NCBI GenBank assembly: GCA_030064795.1
Contig: JASJEI010000279.1
Location: 1-19,110, forward strand
Length of the DNA: 19,110 nt
Reading direction: 5' to 3'
Origin: Pleurocapsa sp. MO_226.B13
GTDB taxonomy: Bacteria > Cyanobacteriota > Cyanobacteriia > Cyanobacteriales > Xenococcaceae
Translations under genes and position numbers: made by a program
The notes under the pieces: model-generated
The model's database searches: none
Seen by the model: only the letters and a program-made list of their open reading frames with translations
Told to the model about the DNA's origin: nothing
Shown here: piece after piece, positions 1 through 8,018 of the stretch
Numbering within the stretch: the first letter of the stretch is position 1
How the letters are laid out: every line of letters begins with the position of its first letter

Positions 1-1965
1 GGCTTGAAAAATCTTTTGCTTTTTCAAGCCATTCTTGAGTGTCTGGAGCAAAATTTCTTTCCTGAGCTTTGAGAGTATAAAATCTGCTGCTTAATATATT
101 TATATCTTCTGGAAATAAAGATAAAAAACTTGTACCCTTGTCGTCGCAACTACTCTGTAATCTTATAAAAACTTTTTTAACTTCTTCCAGATAATTTTCT
201 GCCTCATCAAATTTTCTCAAATCTCTAGCATATGCCCAAAATAATTTTGTCAAACACATAAAATCAAGCTCATCTTTTTCTGGTTGAGATAAATTACTTG
301 CTTTTTTGACTTCATTTTTTACATTTTCTAACTTGTTAGGTTTCTTATATTTTGAGCTACAATAATCAGAATAAAGTATTTTTAAATGAAAATATTTTTT
401 GCAATATTCATGATTTGTTTTTATTTTTTGAGCAGTTTTATAAAATTCATCAACTAATTCTTCAAATTTTTCTTTCTCTCTATATTGGTAAAAAAAATTC
501 TCAAGTATTTTGCCTAAAATAAAACGATAACTAATTCCATCTTTATCAAAATTAAAATTATCTGGTTTTGCTAGCCATTCAGCAGCCGAAATAAGATCGT
601 CATAATTAAACTTAAGTTCTTCAATAATATACTTGTAGTTAAGTTTTTTTTTGTTTGAATGTTTTGGCAATTCATAATCAATAGAAATTTCATCAGGAAT
701 TGGCAGCTCATAATCCTGATTAACAAGTTCTACAAAATACTTCGCATGATTATATTCGACTCGCTTAATATCAATATCTAATGGTGGTTTAAGTGAATAC
801 TTTTTATTAAAGACATCCTGAGCAAACCTAAAAATCAAATTGTGCATTTCATAGTGTTCCACAGAAGTACGACTAATCAAAGATCTATTTGTTAAGACTC
901 TTAAATAATTCTTTGCGTTTTCTCCAAAATCAGATAAAGAACTTATCAGCGATAAAGAAAAATTGTTTGACGTGCAAGCTCCCAAACAAGCAAAAAAATA
1001 AATACAATCAGGTTTTAAAGCTTTAAGACTTAGAGAAAAAACAGCATATACACCTTCATCATCTACTTCTACATCTTTTCTCAGAGTTAAATCAATATTA
1101 TTATTTAGTTCATGAGAATAATTTTCTAAAGTTTCATATTCATAAAAAGATAAAGTTAGAGTTAGACCAATTATTTCAACAGCCAAAGGTAAATTTCCGA
1201 CAGTTTTAAAGATTTTACTTAAAAATTCTTGGTTTTGTGGGTCATTTAATTCGTCAATTCTATTTTTATAAAGTGAGTCATCTATTTTAGCGTCTCTCTT
1301 TTGAGCATCTCGAAAAATTGTTTCGAGTAATTCTTTAGATTCTGGTTCTGAGAAAGATTTTAACTCAATCTTCTTGTCTATTTGCCAATCATTTGTAGTA
1401 GAAACACTATTAGCTTGCATAGTTACAATAATTGAACAATTTTTAGAAGGAAATAATTCATTTATTTTCTTAATATAGTTTTTATTTATATTGTCATTAT
1501 CTGTTAAATCTGCATTGTCAAAAATTAAGAGTGCTTTAGCATTTGTAAAACATTCTTCCATTATTCGTCTCGGTTCTCGACTGTCATTTTGGTCGAAACT
1601 TCCTTTACTTTTTTCAGCAAACCATTCAGCAAGCCTCTTAAGAGCATTGTTTTCGCCTTCGCCTTTAAATTTATCAACTCTAACAACATATACTCCACCA
1701 GAAAACTCATCTTCATGTAGACTGGCAAACCGATAAGCCAGTGCTGATTTTCCAACTCCTGGTATTCCCGAGATAACAGCAATCCGACTGTCACTATCCG
1801 ATTGTGAGTTTATTAGTAGATTTTCAAGTTGCTCTATTTCTTTTTCTCTTCCAGCAAAAGCAGATTTAAATTTCTTAATTTTGCTGCTAATAAAAAAATC
1901 TGATGTAGAAATTCCAATTTCTTCCCCCCCAGTTCTGCTAGTAGAAGACTGGAGGGCTAGGTCTT
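1..1965 (-). pseudogene. NB-ARC (STAND) ATPase with C-terminal helical repeats, 3' part of a nucleosidase-NB-ARC-TPR gene
   Basis: The minus-strand frame stays open for about 655 codons, from about 1965 to the window edge at base 1. A Walker A motif GIPGVGKSAL lies at 1739-1768. It is followed by a kinase-2-like LLIFDNAD, an RNBS-B-like IIVTMQAN and GNLPLAVEII, matching the NB-ARC GLPLA motif; this order is diagnostic of NB-ARC STAND NTPases. The distal third is lysine- and glutamate-rich helical sequence resembling TPR repeats. In related proteins NB-ARC oligomerises and activates an N-terminal effector, here the nucleosidase domain just upstream in another frame. This frame has no ATG, GTG or TTG between its upstream stop and the P-loop, so it cannot be an independent gene. 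The region is clearly AT-richer than the rest of the window. The C-terminus lies outside the window. Confidence 0.85.
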
Positions 1966-2129
1966 TGGGACAGGCATCGATTCAATCAAAGCTCTTGTAT
2001 AAGCAGCAGCAACAGCCGCTGCATAGGCTTGCCAGTCGTCATTTTTTTTAGAATCACAATAATCACAAACACCTCGTACAACCAAATAACCAACTTGGGC
2101 ATTCCAAGTAGCATCTGCTATGCCAGACG
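1957..2129 (-). pseudogene. C-terminal remnant of a nucleoside phosphorylase/MTAN-like effector domain
   Basis: About 57 codons read GIADATWNAQVGYLVVRGVC, then DYCDSKKNDDWQAYAAAVAA and a short tail, stopping at a TAG at 1957-1959. The run VVRGVCDYCDSKKNDDWQ is the conserved C-terminal segment of PNP_UDP/MTAN-type nucleosidases that cyanobacteria fuse to NB-ARC or NACHT ATPases. Everything upstream, including the nucleoside-binding core, is missing: the coding sequence stops at the end of the insertion sequence at 2130, and the TTG that opens this frame (2154) is IS sequence. Adding one C in the ACC-TAG context would give PKTLALQ and join this frame to the NB-ARC frame, so both are pieces of one gene. 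Such effectors are thought to degrade nucleotides or nucleosides during abortive antiphage defence; that role is inferred from the family. Confidence 0.82.
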
Positions 2130-2148
2130 CTAGGGTGTTGACTTTGTG
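2130..2148. repeat. Left terminal inverted repeat of the IS
   Basis: CTAGGGTGTTGACTTTGTG, a perfect inverted match to 3783-3801. It abuts the truncated nucleosidase gene. Confidence 0.9.
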
Positions 2149-2169
2149 GGACAAGACTCCTGAAGTTTT

Positions 2170-3732
2170 TCATGCACTTTTTATGTCACAAGAAGCTGCG
2201 GAAAATAGAGTTTTTCGTTTTGAGAGCATCGACTGTCCAAAAACTTGATGTACCCATTTTTCAAGATCGATACCACGAACAGTTTCCAAGGCATTTTTGA
2301 CAATATCTGTTGTCAAAGTCATAGTAGATAAAGGAATTGTTAAAAGCATCTGTCGAAAGTCTTTGAGGGGACAGCGAGAAGAAAAGTGCTTATATTTCCC
2401 GAAAATAGATTCAAGAACATCTGTAGTAGCTAAAACGGGCTTTTCCATTTTTAGATGACTAATTTCCCCTGAAATATATTTAATAATTTTCTCTTTAAAG
2501 CTAAGTAACTCAGGGGGAATTATAATTGAACTAATTTGACTTTCAAATTTTTCAAGAGATTGTTGATTGAGTCCATCAATTTTCAATTGACTTTCTAAAG
2601 TTCGAGTTAAAAAGACCATAATTTTCCATTGTTGTAGAGACGCTTCATAATTAATTAACCAGGAGAATTTCTGTTTTAATCGTTGATATATTGCTTGAAG
2701 ATCAGTGCTCGGCATTAATTTAACAATCACGTCCAGAGGAGCAGTTAATAATTGTTTTCCCCAATTAACCAATCGTTCTACATTGAAATAACGGCACTGG
2801 CTTCTTTGAGAAGGCGGAGCTAAAAAAGCTAGTTCGGTTTGTTGTAGTTTTAAACGACATTTATGGCAATCGTCTAGAAAATTCTGATAACTTTCATCCT
2901 GATTTAATTGCTGTTTAAGAAGATTAGACATAGCATGAGTGACATCATAAGTATAAATCACACTCTTGTATTTTTTTTGATATAATCGAATTCCTTTTTT
3001 TAAATTACTTCCATGGTCAGATACAATTTGTTGAGGAATCCCCACTTGTTTAGTCAAAATTTCAAGTTTTTCTTGAATAAATTCTCCTGTCGCCTTCGAA
3101 GTAACCTCCAGGGTTAAAATTTCTCCATCTGTATGTTTTAACGCTCTTTTCTCTTGAACAATGACTGACTGGTATTTTTCTAAGGAAACTCCATAAATAA
3201 TCATGGCTTTTTCTTGTCCAAGTTCTAGAGTTAGATCCACAAGAAAAATCCAATCATCTCGCTTTTCTTTCTTTCTAGAAAGTTCGTATAAGCCGACTCG
3301 TGCTACCCATTTTCTAATACTACTAAAATGCGGAGAAGCGACCTCAAAGTTTTCACTCAATAACCTCATGGTCATTTCCACAGAGCGATAACTATTTCCC
3401 CCATTAATTACCTGTTGTATGGATATCTGTATAGTTTTAACTGTATAGTGATGTAATGAAGCTGTTATCACTGTTGTTTTCTGAAAATCAGAAGAAGGTT
3501 TTTCGGTTTTTTTAGATTTTTCTAGCTCTCTTTCCAGTTCTTTGCGTTTTTTTTCAGCTTTTTTAGCCTTGGATTTCCACTGCTCTCTACTTTTTTCTAA
3601 ATCCCGAATTTTTTGCTCAAATACTCTTAATTTCTTCTGTTTTTCTAAGGCTTTATTTTTCCAGTTGTCCCTACTGCCCTTAAAATAACGAGCTAAACGA
3701 CTAGAGGACATTTTATACTGCTTCTTTAACAC
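2170..3732 (-). CDS. DDE transposase of the IS, 520 aa
   Basis: The frame is complete. Residues about 20-80 form a highly charged coiled coil (repeated EK/KK heptads), probably for DNA binding or multimerisation. The body looks like an RNase-H-fold DDE transposase with candidate catalytic residues D166 (WIFLVDLTLEL), D239 (QQIVSDHGSNLKKG) and E441 (TDVLESIFGKYKHF). The first codon of the frame is GTG at 3732; an ATG eight codons in (3711) is an alternative start, and neither has a strong ribosome-binding site. The gene ends 40 bp inside the left terminal repeat. With its repeats intact, this is the best candidate in the window for a still active element. I recognise the type from cyanobacterial genomes but cannot name the IS family; the catalytic assignment is inferred from spacing and context. 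Confidence 0.85.
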   Translation of the reverse strand: MLKKQYKMSSSRLARYFKGSRDNWKNKALEKQKKLRVFEQKIRDLEKSREQWKSKAKKAEKKRKELERELEKSKKTEKPSSDFQKTTVITASLHHYTVKTIQISIQQVINGGNSYRSVEMTMRLLSENFEVASPHFSSIRKWVARVGLYELSRKKEKRDDWIFLVDLTLELGQEKAMIIYGVSLEKYQSVIVQEKRALKHTDGEILTLEVTSKATGEFIQEKLEILTKQVGIPQQIVSDHGSNLKKGIRLYQKKYKSVIYTYDVTHAMSNLLKQQLNQDESYQNFLDDCHKCRLKLQQTELAFLAPPSQRSQCRYFNVERLVNWGKQLLTAPLDVIVKLMPSTDLQAIYQRLKQKFSWLINYEASLQQWKIMVFLTRTLESQLKIDGLNQQSLEKFESQISSIIIPPELLSFKEKIIKYISGEISHLKMEKPVLATTDVLESIFGKYKHFSSRCPLKDFRQMLLTIPLSTMTLTTDIVKNALETVRGIDLEKWVHQVFGQSMLSKRKTLFSAASCDIKSA

Positions 3733-3782
3733 GGTCTTTGATTTGACATAAATCCTGCCAGAGAATTTTCTCGGCTTTTTTG

Positions 3783-3801
3783 CACAAAGTCAACACCCTA
3801 G
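3783..3801. repeat. Right terminal inverted repeat of the IS
   Basis: Reverse complement of 2130-2148 without mismatch. Sequence beyond 3801 is AT-rich non-coding DNA up to 3904. A similar but imperfect string, CAACACCTTAG, lies at about 3827-3837 and may be an older related end. Confidence 0.88.
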
Positions 3802-3904
3802 GTAGTAACAGAGTTAATTAATTCAGCAACACCTTAGTCTTGAAATTGTTAACTGGCAAGGAATTTTTCTTTTGTTTTAATAAACCTGAACACCGCTATA
3901 TTAA

Positions 3905-4363
3905 TCAATATTCGATGCCCCATACGAATCCCAGATCTTGAATTGATGGGTCTTCATAGCGTTCCATTGTGGCAATCCATTCAGGCATTTCCTCTTTGAT
4001 AGTTTCCTTTAATTGATTCAGTTGGTCGGAGTCTATCAGCCCTTTTTGATGCAAAAAAGTATAGAATTTTTTGAGACTAGCAGCATTACTCCTTATTTGT
4101 GCGGGACTTGACCACATAGCTTTCTTAATAAACCAATACCCAAGGAACATATCTATACCGTCAGTTCCATCTTTGGCCTATACTGCATCCTCATACAAAA
4201 GGTACTCATTAATGTAGAAATCGATATTTTCAAGATGTTGTCTTATAGTCTTATCTTTTAAATTGGCGCTTCTGAGCCACTGGGTAAAATCATGGAGTAA
4301 CTTTTTATTCTCTTCTCTTATTCTGTTACATTCACGTTCATATTTTTCGTAATCATCAGCCAT
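3905..4363 (-). pseudogene. Small integrase SAM-like (core-binding domain) protein interrupted by one amber codon
   Basis: One minus-strand frame of 153 codons starts at ATG 4363 (MADDYEKYERECNRIREENK) and ends at 3905. It is broken only by a TAG at 4178-4180, with sense codons on both sides reading YLLYEDAV-stop-AKDGTDGIDMFLGYW. The first half has FTQWLRSANLKDKTIRQHLE and the second AASLKKFYTFLHQKGL, the helical pattern of the N-terminal core-binding domain of tyrosine recombinases. There is no catalytic R-H-R-Y domain. Similar stand-alone proteins occur in bacteria, function unknown to me. A single substitution could have produced the stop, so the lesion looks recent; readthrough or a sequencing error are alternatives. 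It lies 84 bp downstream of the helicase partner gene and may once have been in its operon. Confidence 0.7.
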
Positions 4364-4447
4364 TTTCTCGCTCCACCATCTTGAGCTTCACCTTATAGGT
4401 AATGATATTGAGCAAGAAGAATCCATAAACTATAGGTACTCAAATAT

Positions 4448-5491
4448 TTACAGTGATGACCAAACTGTGGGACCAACAATCTGTGCCGATTCATCCGTCA
4501 AATAAAAGTTGGTAACTGGATTATTGGATTTTTCACAACGCAAAGGCTCGACTTGTTTCTGATAAGGATTCCAAACCACCACAATATCCCGCTTCTGCTT
4601 TTTGCGAATTAGTTGACAATTAATGTGAACCGTTTGCAACCAGACAATTAAAGCACTGTGTAATTGAGCGGTGACTAAAAGACGGGAACGCTCATGTAAA
4701 TCAAAAAGTTTGCGCTTCAATTCAAGTTTGGTGGCTTCAATGCGAGCCAGTTCTCGCTCTTTCTCTTCTCCCTCTAAATTTCTTTTTTTAATTTTCCCTT
4801 TGATTTCCCTGATAATGTCTTGGTAATACTCGGTAATCCGCTTCTCATCTCGTTGCAGTTGGCGTTGATTTTTTTGTCGCCAGGGAATTAATTCTCTCTC
4901 AATCAGTTGCTCAGAGTGCTGCGAGCCAATTTGGAGTAATTGTTCATAATTAAGAGGCGGAACTTCTTCAATTGACGGAGACTCGATGCGGTCAACCGTC
5001 CACAATAAAGCATCACCCAGGTCAACTCCCGTGACCCCTGTAATCCCATTGACCCAAAAAGAAACCATTCCCAAGCGTTTTTCACTCGCTTCGGCGGTGT
5101 AGTTAACATTAAACAAGACATAGGGAGTAATGGCAGGCACAGCACCCTCTACCCGAATCAAGCCATTTTGAGGACATAAAGTCTCAGTTACCAATTTTTC
5201 AAAACCGCTCTTTTTCAGATAGCCATCGTATTTAATCCCATAGCTGGCCACATAACCACTGTTGTCCAATAACCCCTCAAATCGTTCCAGAATATCTGAA
5301 TTGTAGGTCACAAAATAACTGCTGCCATTGGGATCAGCACTGGTGGTAAAAGTAACTAATTCCCCCACCTTTAAAGCAGATGCGATTTTTTGGGGTAATA
5401 AAACTTCCAAACTTTGAGCATCGCTCCACTCAGCTACTCCACCCTGTTGAGCAACCATTTGGTTAATTGTATTAAGAATCTGATTATCCAT
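4448..5491 (-). CDS. Coiled-coil partner protein of the SNF2 helicase (YqhG-like position), 347 aa
   Basis: A complete 347-aa frame starts at ATG 5491 (MDNQILNTINQMVAQQGG). The N-terminal half (about 1-180) is a mixed, strand-rich domain with no catalytic motif I recognise. Residues about 195-275 are a long charged helix (QKNQRQLQRDEKRITEYY, KRNLEGEEKERELARIEATK) expected to form a coiled coil. The C-terminal 70 residues look like a small beta domain ending NPVTNFYLTDESAQIVGP. The gene follows the helicase gene on the same strand after 94 bp, so co-transcription is likely. In Bacillus a helicase of the same class (YqhH) is neighboured by YqhG, a protein of unknown function, and this gene sits in the equivalent place. 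I infer a helicase cofactor or substrate-binding protein. No signal peptide or membrane segment is seen. Confidence 0.75.
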   Translation of the reverse strand: MDNQILNTINQMVAQQGGVAEWSDAQSLEVLLPQKIASALKVGELVTFTTSADPNGSSYFVTYNSDILERFEGLLDNSGYVASYGIKYDGYLKKSGFEKLVTETLCPQNGLIRVEGAVPAITPYVLFNVNYTAEASEKRLGMVSFWVNGITGVTGVDLGDALLWTVDRIESPSIEEVPPLNYEQLLQIGSQHSEQLIERELIPWRQKNQRQLQRDEKRITEYYQDIIREIKGKIKKRNLEGEEKERELARIEATKLELKRKLFDLHERSRLLVTAQLHSALIVWLQTVHINCQLIRKKQKRDIVVVWNPYQKQVEPLRCEKSNNPVTNFYLTDESAQIVGPTVWSSL

Positions 5492-5585
5492 TTTTGATTA
5501 ATTACTGATTGTCAAAATAATTAGGTTTAAAGCTATCAGCTAAGAATCTCCGTTCATGAATAACGGGTGCGATTCGCATCTTGAA

Positions 5586-7316
5586 TTAGGCTTCAAATTC
5601 ATCACCAAACAACTTCTCATCAAATTCCTGTATTTCCTGATAGCTGTGTTTGGCATCGAGCAATTGCTGACCCAATTTACCAAAAGCGGAGTCTAGTTGT
5701 TTTGGCTTCTCGTTGGCTAACCAGAGGTCAATAACGGTTTCGCCAAAGTCAAATTCATCTCCCATATTGCCCAAAATAGTTTCAATCTCTCCGACCACCA
5801 ACTCGAACATATTGATTTTGTCATGGAGTATTTTGAGGATATAGGCTTCGATACTTCCCGCCAGACAAAAGTTAAAGATAAAGACATCCTGGGTTTGCCC
5901 GATACGATGCAGGCGACCAATGCGCTGCTCGATTTTCATGGGATTCCAGGGTAGGTCGTAATTGACAATGGTGTTGGCAAATTGAAGATTCCGTCCTTCT
6001 CCCCCCGTTTCTGAAGCCAACATCACGGGAACTGATTCTCTAAAGCTATCAATGGCTGCATCTTTAGCTTTTAAGGACATCGAACCGCGAAAACAAGTAT
6101 GGGGGATATGATGCTTTTCTAAATGTTTGGATAAATAAGACATGGTTGTCTTGTAATTAATAAACACCAGGGTCTTTTGGCTCGATTTTTGCAGTAAATC
6201 TACCAACTGTTTGGCTTTCTCAAAGTTCCTCATGCTAGACGCTCTTGAGAGCAGAAATGCCAGTTCGTCGTGGTCGAATCTTTTTTGGAGTCCTTTAAGA
6301 GTTTCCGTTAAGGCAATGGGACTACTCCCCGAACGCATCAGCAAATTATTCCGAGTTAATTTATCAATACCCCCAGGATGTTGACGTAGATATTGATTAA
6401 TCGCTGCATACAACTCTCGTTCAGTAGCTTGAGGCTGGACGGTAATTGTCGTAGCAAAACGCTTGGGGAGTTTCACATCCACCACCGAGCGAGTATTTCT
6501 GACCATCACTTCTCGCATTAGTTGGCGCAGTTTAGCGGGGTTTTTGGGTACTCGTCCGTTTTTTGAACCGACATACTCTTTTTTAAACTGAGCTTCGGTA
6601 TGGAGCAGTCCTGGTTTGAGGAGGGTCAGGAGATTAAACAGTTCTACTAGATTGTTTTGGACTGGGGTGGCGGTCAACATCAGGATAAATCGCTTTTTGA
6701 TGGCATTGACCAACTTCCAGTTGAGGGTGCGTCGATTTTTCAGGTGGTGGGCTTCATCAACGATGACCAAATCCCAATCGCGGGCGGTAACGTGGGTCAA
6801 ATGACTTTTGTGCTTGGCGGTATTAATCGATGCCACGATGCGGTCATTGAGATGCCAGAATTCTTCGGGGCTAGAGTCTCGTTCGTCGGTAGTGATGGTA
6901 GAGATGGCGAATTTTTCATCTAGTTCCATCTGCCATTGGGATACCAGGGTAGCGGGGGTTAACACCAGCAGGGATTTGATTTGACCCCTAGCCAAGTATT
7001 CTTTACAGATTATTGCAGCTTCGATGGTTTTGCCCAATCCCACTTCATCCGATAACATAGCTCGACCGCCAAACTGTTTGATCACTTTTTTGGCAGTTTC
7101 GATTTGATACCAATGTTTGTCAATGTGGTGTAGCGCAGGAAGACAAACTAATTGATCGTAATCGGCGAGAATTTTGAGTTGAAACAGAGAGCGACGAGCT
7201 TCGTAGCAAGACAGCTCACTCTTTTGCTGGTTTTTGAAGGCATTTGCTGCTGCACTCTCGATAAATCGGAAGGAGTAGAGGTCTGACATTCGGGGTAATA
7301 CTAAGTTACTAGTCAT
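5586..7316 (-). CDS. SNF2-family DEAD/DEAH helicase, YqhH/RapA-like, 576 aa
   Basis: All core motifs of an SF2/SNF2 ATPase are present in order: Walker A LSDEVGLGKTIEAA (about 88-101), motif Ia LVLTPATLVSQW (about 117-128), DEAHH (187-191), motif III LTATPVQNN (214-222), and in the second RecA lobe SETGGEGRNLQF, then NYDLPWNPMKIEQRIGRLHR with the arginine-finger motif. Its length matches the compact bacterial YqhH-type helicases, which lack the extra N-terminal domains of RapA. A C-terminal acidic helical tail (KLGQQLLDAKHSYQEIQEFD) may bind a partner. Such proteins translocate on nucleic acid and remodel protein complexes such as RNA polymerase or repair intermediates; the exact substrate here is unknown. 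It is the first gene of an apparent two-gene operon with 4448-5491. It is undamaged while most neighbours are broken, which suggests selection. Confidence 0.9.
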   Translation of the reverse strand: MTSNLVLPRMSDLYSFRFIESAAANAFKNQQKSELSCYEARRSLFQLKILADYDQLVCLPALHHIDKHWYQIETAKKVIKQFGGRAMLSDEVGLGKTIEAAIICKEYLARGQIKSLLVLTPATLVSQWQMELDEKFAISTITTDERDSSPEEFWHLNDRIVASINTAKHKSHLTHVTARDWDLVIVDEAHHLKNRRTLNWKLVNAIKKRFILMLTATPVQNNLVELFNLLTLLKPGLLHTEAQFKKEYVGSKNGRVPKNPAKLRQLMREVMVRNTRSVVDVKLPKRFATTITVQPQATERELYAAINQYLRQHPGGIDKLTRNNLLMRSGSSPIALTETLKGLQKRFDHDELAFLLSRASSMRNFEKAKQLVDLLQKSSQKTLVFINYKTTMSYLSKHLEKHHIPHTCFRGSMSLKAKDAAIDSFRESVPVMLASETGGEGRNLQFANTIVNYDLPWNPMKIEQRIGRLHRIGQTQDVFIFNFCLAGSIEAYILKILHDKINMFELVVGEIETILGNMGDEFDFGETVIDLWLANEKPKQLDSAFGKLGQQLLDAKHSYQEIQEFDEKLFGDEFEA

Positions 7317-7438
7317 CGGTTATTAGTTATCACCATAGCGACTATTTTCACCCTTAATTCAATATTTAAACAAAAATAAGCGATTGGGTGGTAAATGTGT
7401 TTTACTCTTGAGCTCCAAAATCTTGTTTTAAAGGTGAT

Positions 7439-7576
7439 ATGAGTTTGCTTAATGGTCATGCCGAACGTGCTGCAAAAGCTTTAGATTACTATTTGTCTTT
7501 AGAGTCTCCCCAAATGCGTTCGAGAGTTTACCGTGCCTCGCGTAAAGCCCCGTCTCTTCATAGGGCGGGGATGTAA
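7439..7576 (+). CDS. Short ORF fragment cut by the IS200/IS605-type insertion
   Basis: A 45-codon frame begins at ATG 7439, four bases after a good Shine-Dalgarno (AAAGGTG), and reads MSLLNGHAERAAKALDYYLS, then LESPQMRSRVYRASR. From codon 36 on it runs through the IS hairpin (KAPSLHRAGM) to a TAA at 7574. The strong ribosome-binding site and regular helical composition suggest the first about 35 codons are the true start of a gene whose remainder was displaced. No matching continuation is obvious beyond the other end of the element near 9030. I do not recognise the family. Confidence 0.45.
   Translation: MSLLNGHAERAAKALDYYLSLESPQMRSRVYRASRKAPSLHRAGM
7548..7570. repeat. Subterminal hairpin of the IS200/IS605-type element
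   Basis: The arms CCCCG and CGGGG extend through G-T and C-G pairs to about 8 bp, with a loop CTTCATA. It lies immediately 3' of tnpA, where element ends carry imperfect palindromes bound by TnpA. Confidence 0.7.
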
Positions 7577-7582
7577 GCGAGT

Positions 7583-7996
7583 CTATAATGGTCGGTTCTG
7601 CTGTTCAATATATTGTTTAATTATAGATAAAGGCGCACCCCCACAAGAGCCAGCAAAATAACTAGGCGACCATAGACCACCTTTCCAATAATATTTAGCC
7701 AATTCGGGATGTTGTTTTCTAAGAAGTCTGGAAGATACACCTTTGAGGCTATTAACTAATTTAGAAATAGAGACTTTAGGCGGATAGTTGAGCAATAAGT
7801 GGACATGGTCAACTTCGCCGTTCATTTCTACTAATTCAGTTTCAAATTCCTGGCATACATTTCTAAAAATAACTTCCATAGTTTTGAGTATTTCATCAGT
7901 AAAAACTTTCTGGCGATATTTAGTCACAAAGACCAAGTGAACATGAAGTTTAAATACACAGTGCCTACCAGTACGTATATCAGTTGACTTTTTCAT
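7583..7996 (-). CDS. tnpA: IS200/IS605-family transposase TnpA (HUH/Y1), 137 aa
   Basis: This is a full-length Y1 transposase of typical size (about 130-150 aa). The HUH metal-binding motif is HVH at residues 64-66 (EVDHVHLLLNYPP). The nucleophilic tyrosine is probably Y129 in the C-terminal helix IIKQYIEQQ. KLHVHLVFVTKYRQKVF near the N-terminus and WSPSYFAGSCGGAPLSIIKQ are family hallmarks. The dimeric enzyme cuts and rejoins single-stranded DNA at hairpin ends through a 5'-phosphotyrosine link. The gene is divergent from tnpB with 22 bp between the start codons, so both promoters must lie within or over the opposite gene. No lesion is visible, although the element has lost one end. Confidence 0.93.
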   Translation of the reverse strand: MKKSTDIRTGRHCVFKLHVHLVFVTKYRQKVFTDEILKTMEVIFRNVCQEFETELVEMNGEVDHVHLLLNYPPKVSISKLVNSLKGVSSRLLRKQHPELAKYYWKGGLWSPSYFAGSCGGAPLSIIKQYIEQQNRPL

Positions 7997-8018
7997 AGAC
8001 CAATTGTAATATTAGTCT

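Larger units (their letters stand above)
2130..3801. mobile_element. Insertion sequence with 19-bp terminal inverted repeats, about 1.67 kb
   Basis: The ends are perfect 19-bp inverted copies, CTAGGGTGTTGACTTTGTG at 2130-2148 and its reverse complement at 3783-3801. One transposase gene fills the interior on the minus strand. The nucleosidase sequence stops exactly at the left end. The right flank (3802 onward) shows no continuation of it, and the two flanks share no target-site duplication, so one side was probably rearranged or deleted after insertion. I could not assign the family from memory. Confidence 0.88.

Noticed and set aside
1561..1794. Minus-strand frame of 77 codons over the P-loop region of the NB-ARC gene
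   Set aside because: It is out of frame with GIPGVGKSAL and with the long open NB-ARC frame, so it is a shadow.
3802..3904. Continuation of the nucleosidase gene beyond the first IS
   Set aside because: No frame on the minus strand matches nucleosidase motifs, and all have stops within short distance.
6657..6923. Plus-strand frame of 88 codons inside the helicase gene
   Set aside because: It is antisense to conserved helicase motifs, with no family resemblance or ribosome-binding site.
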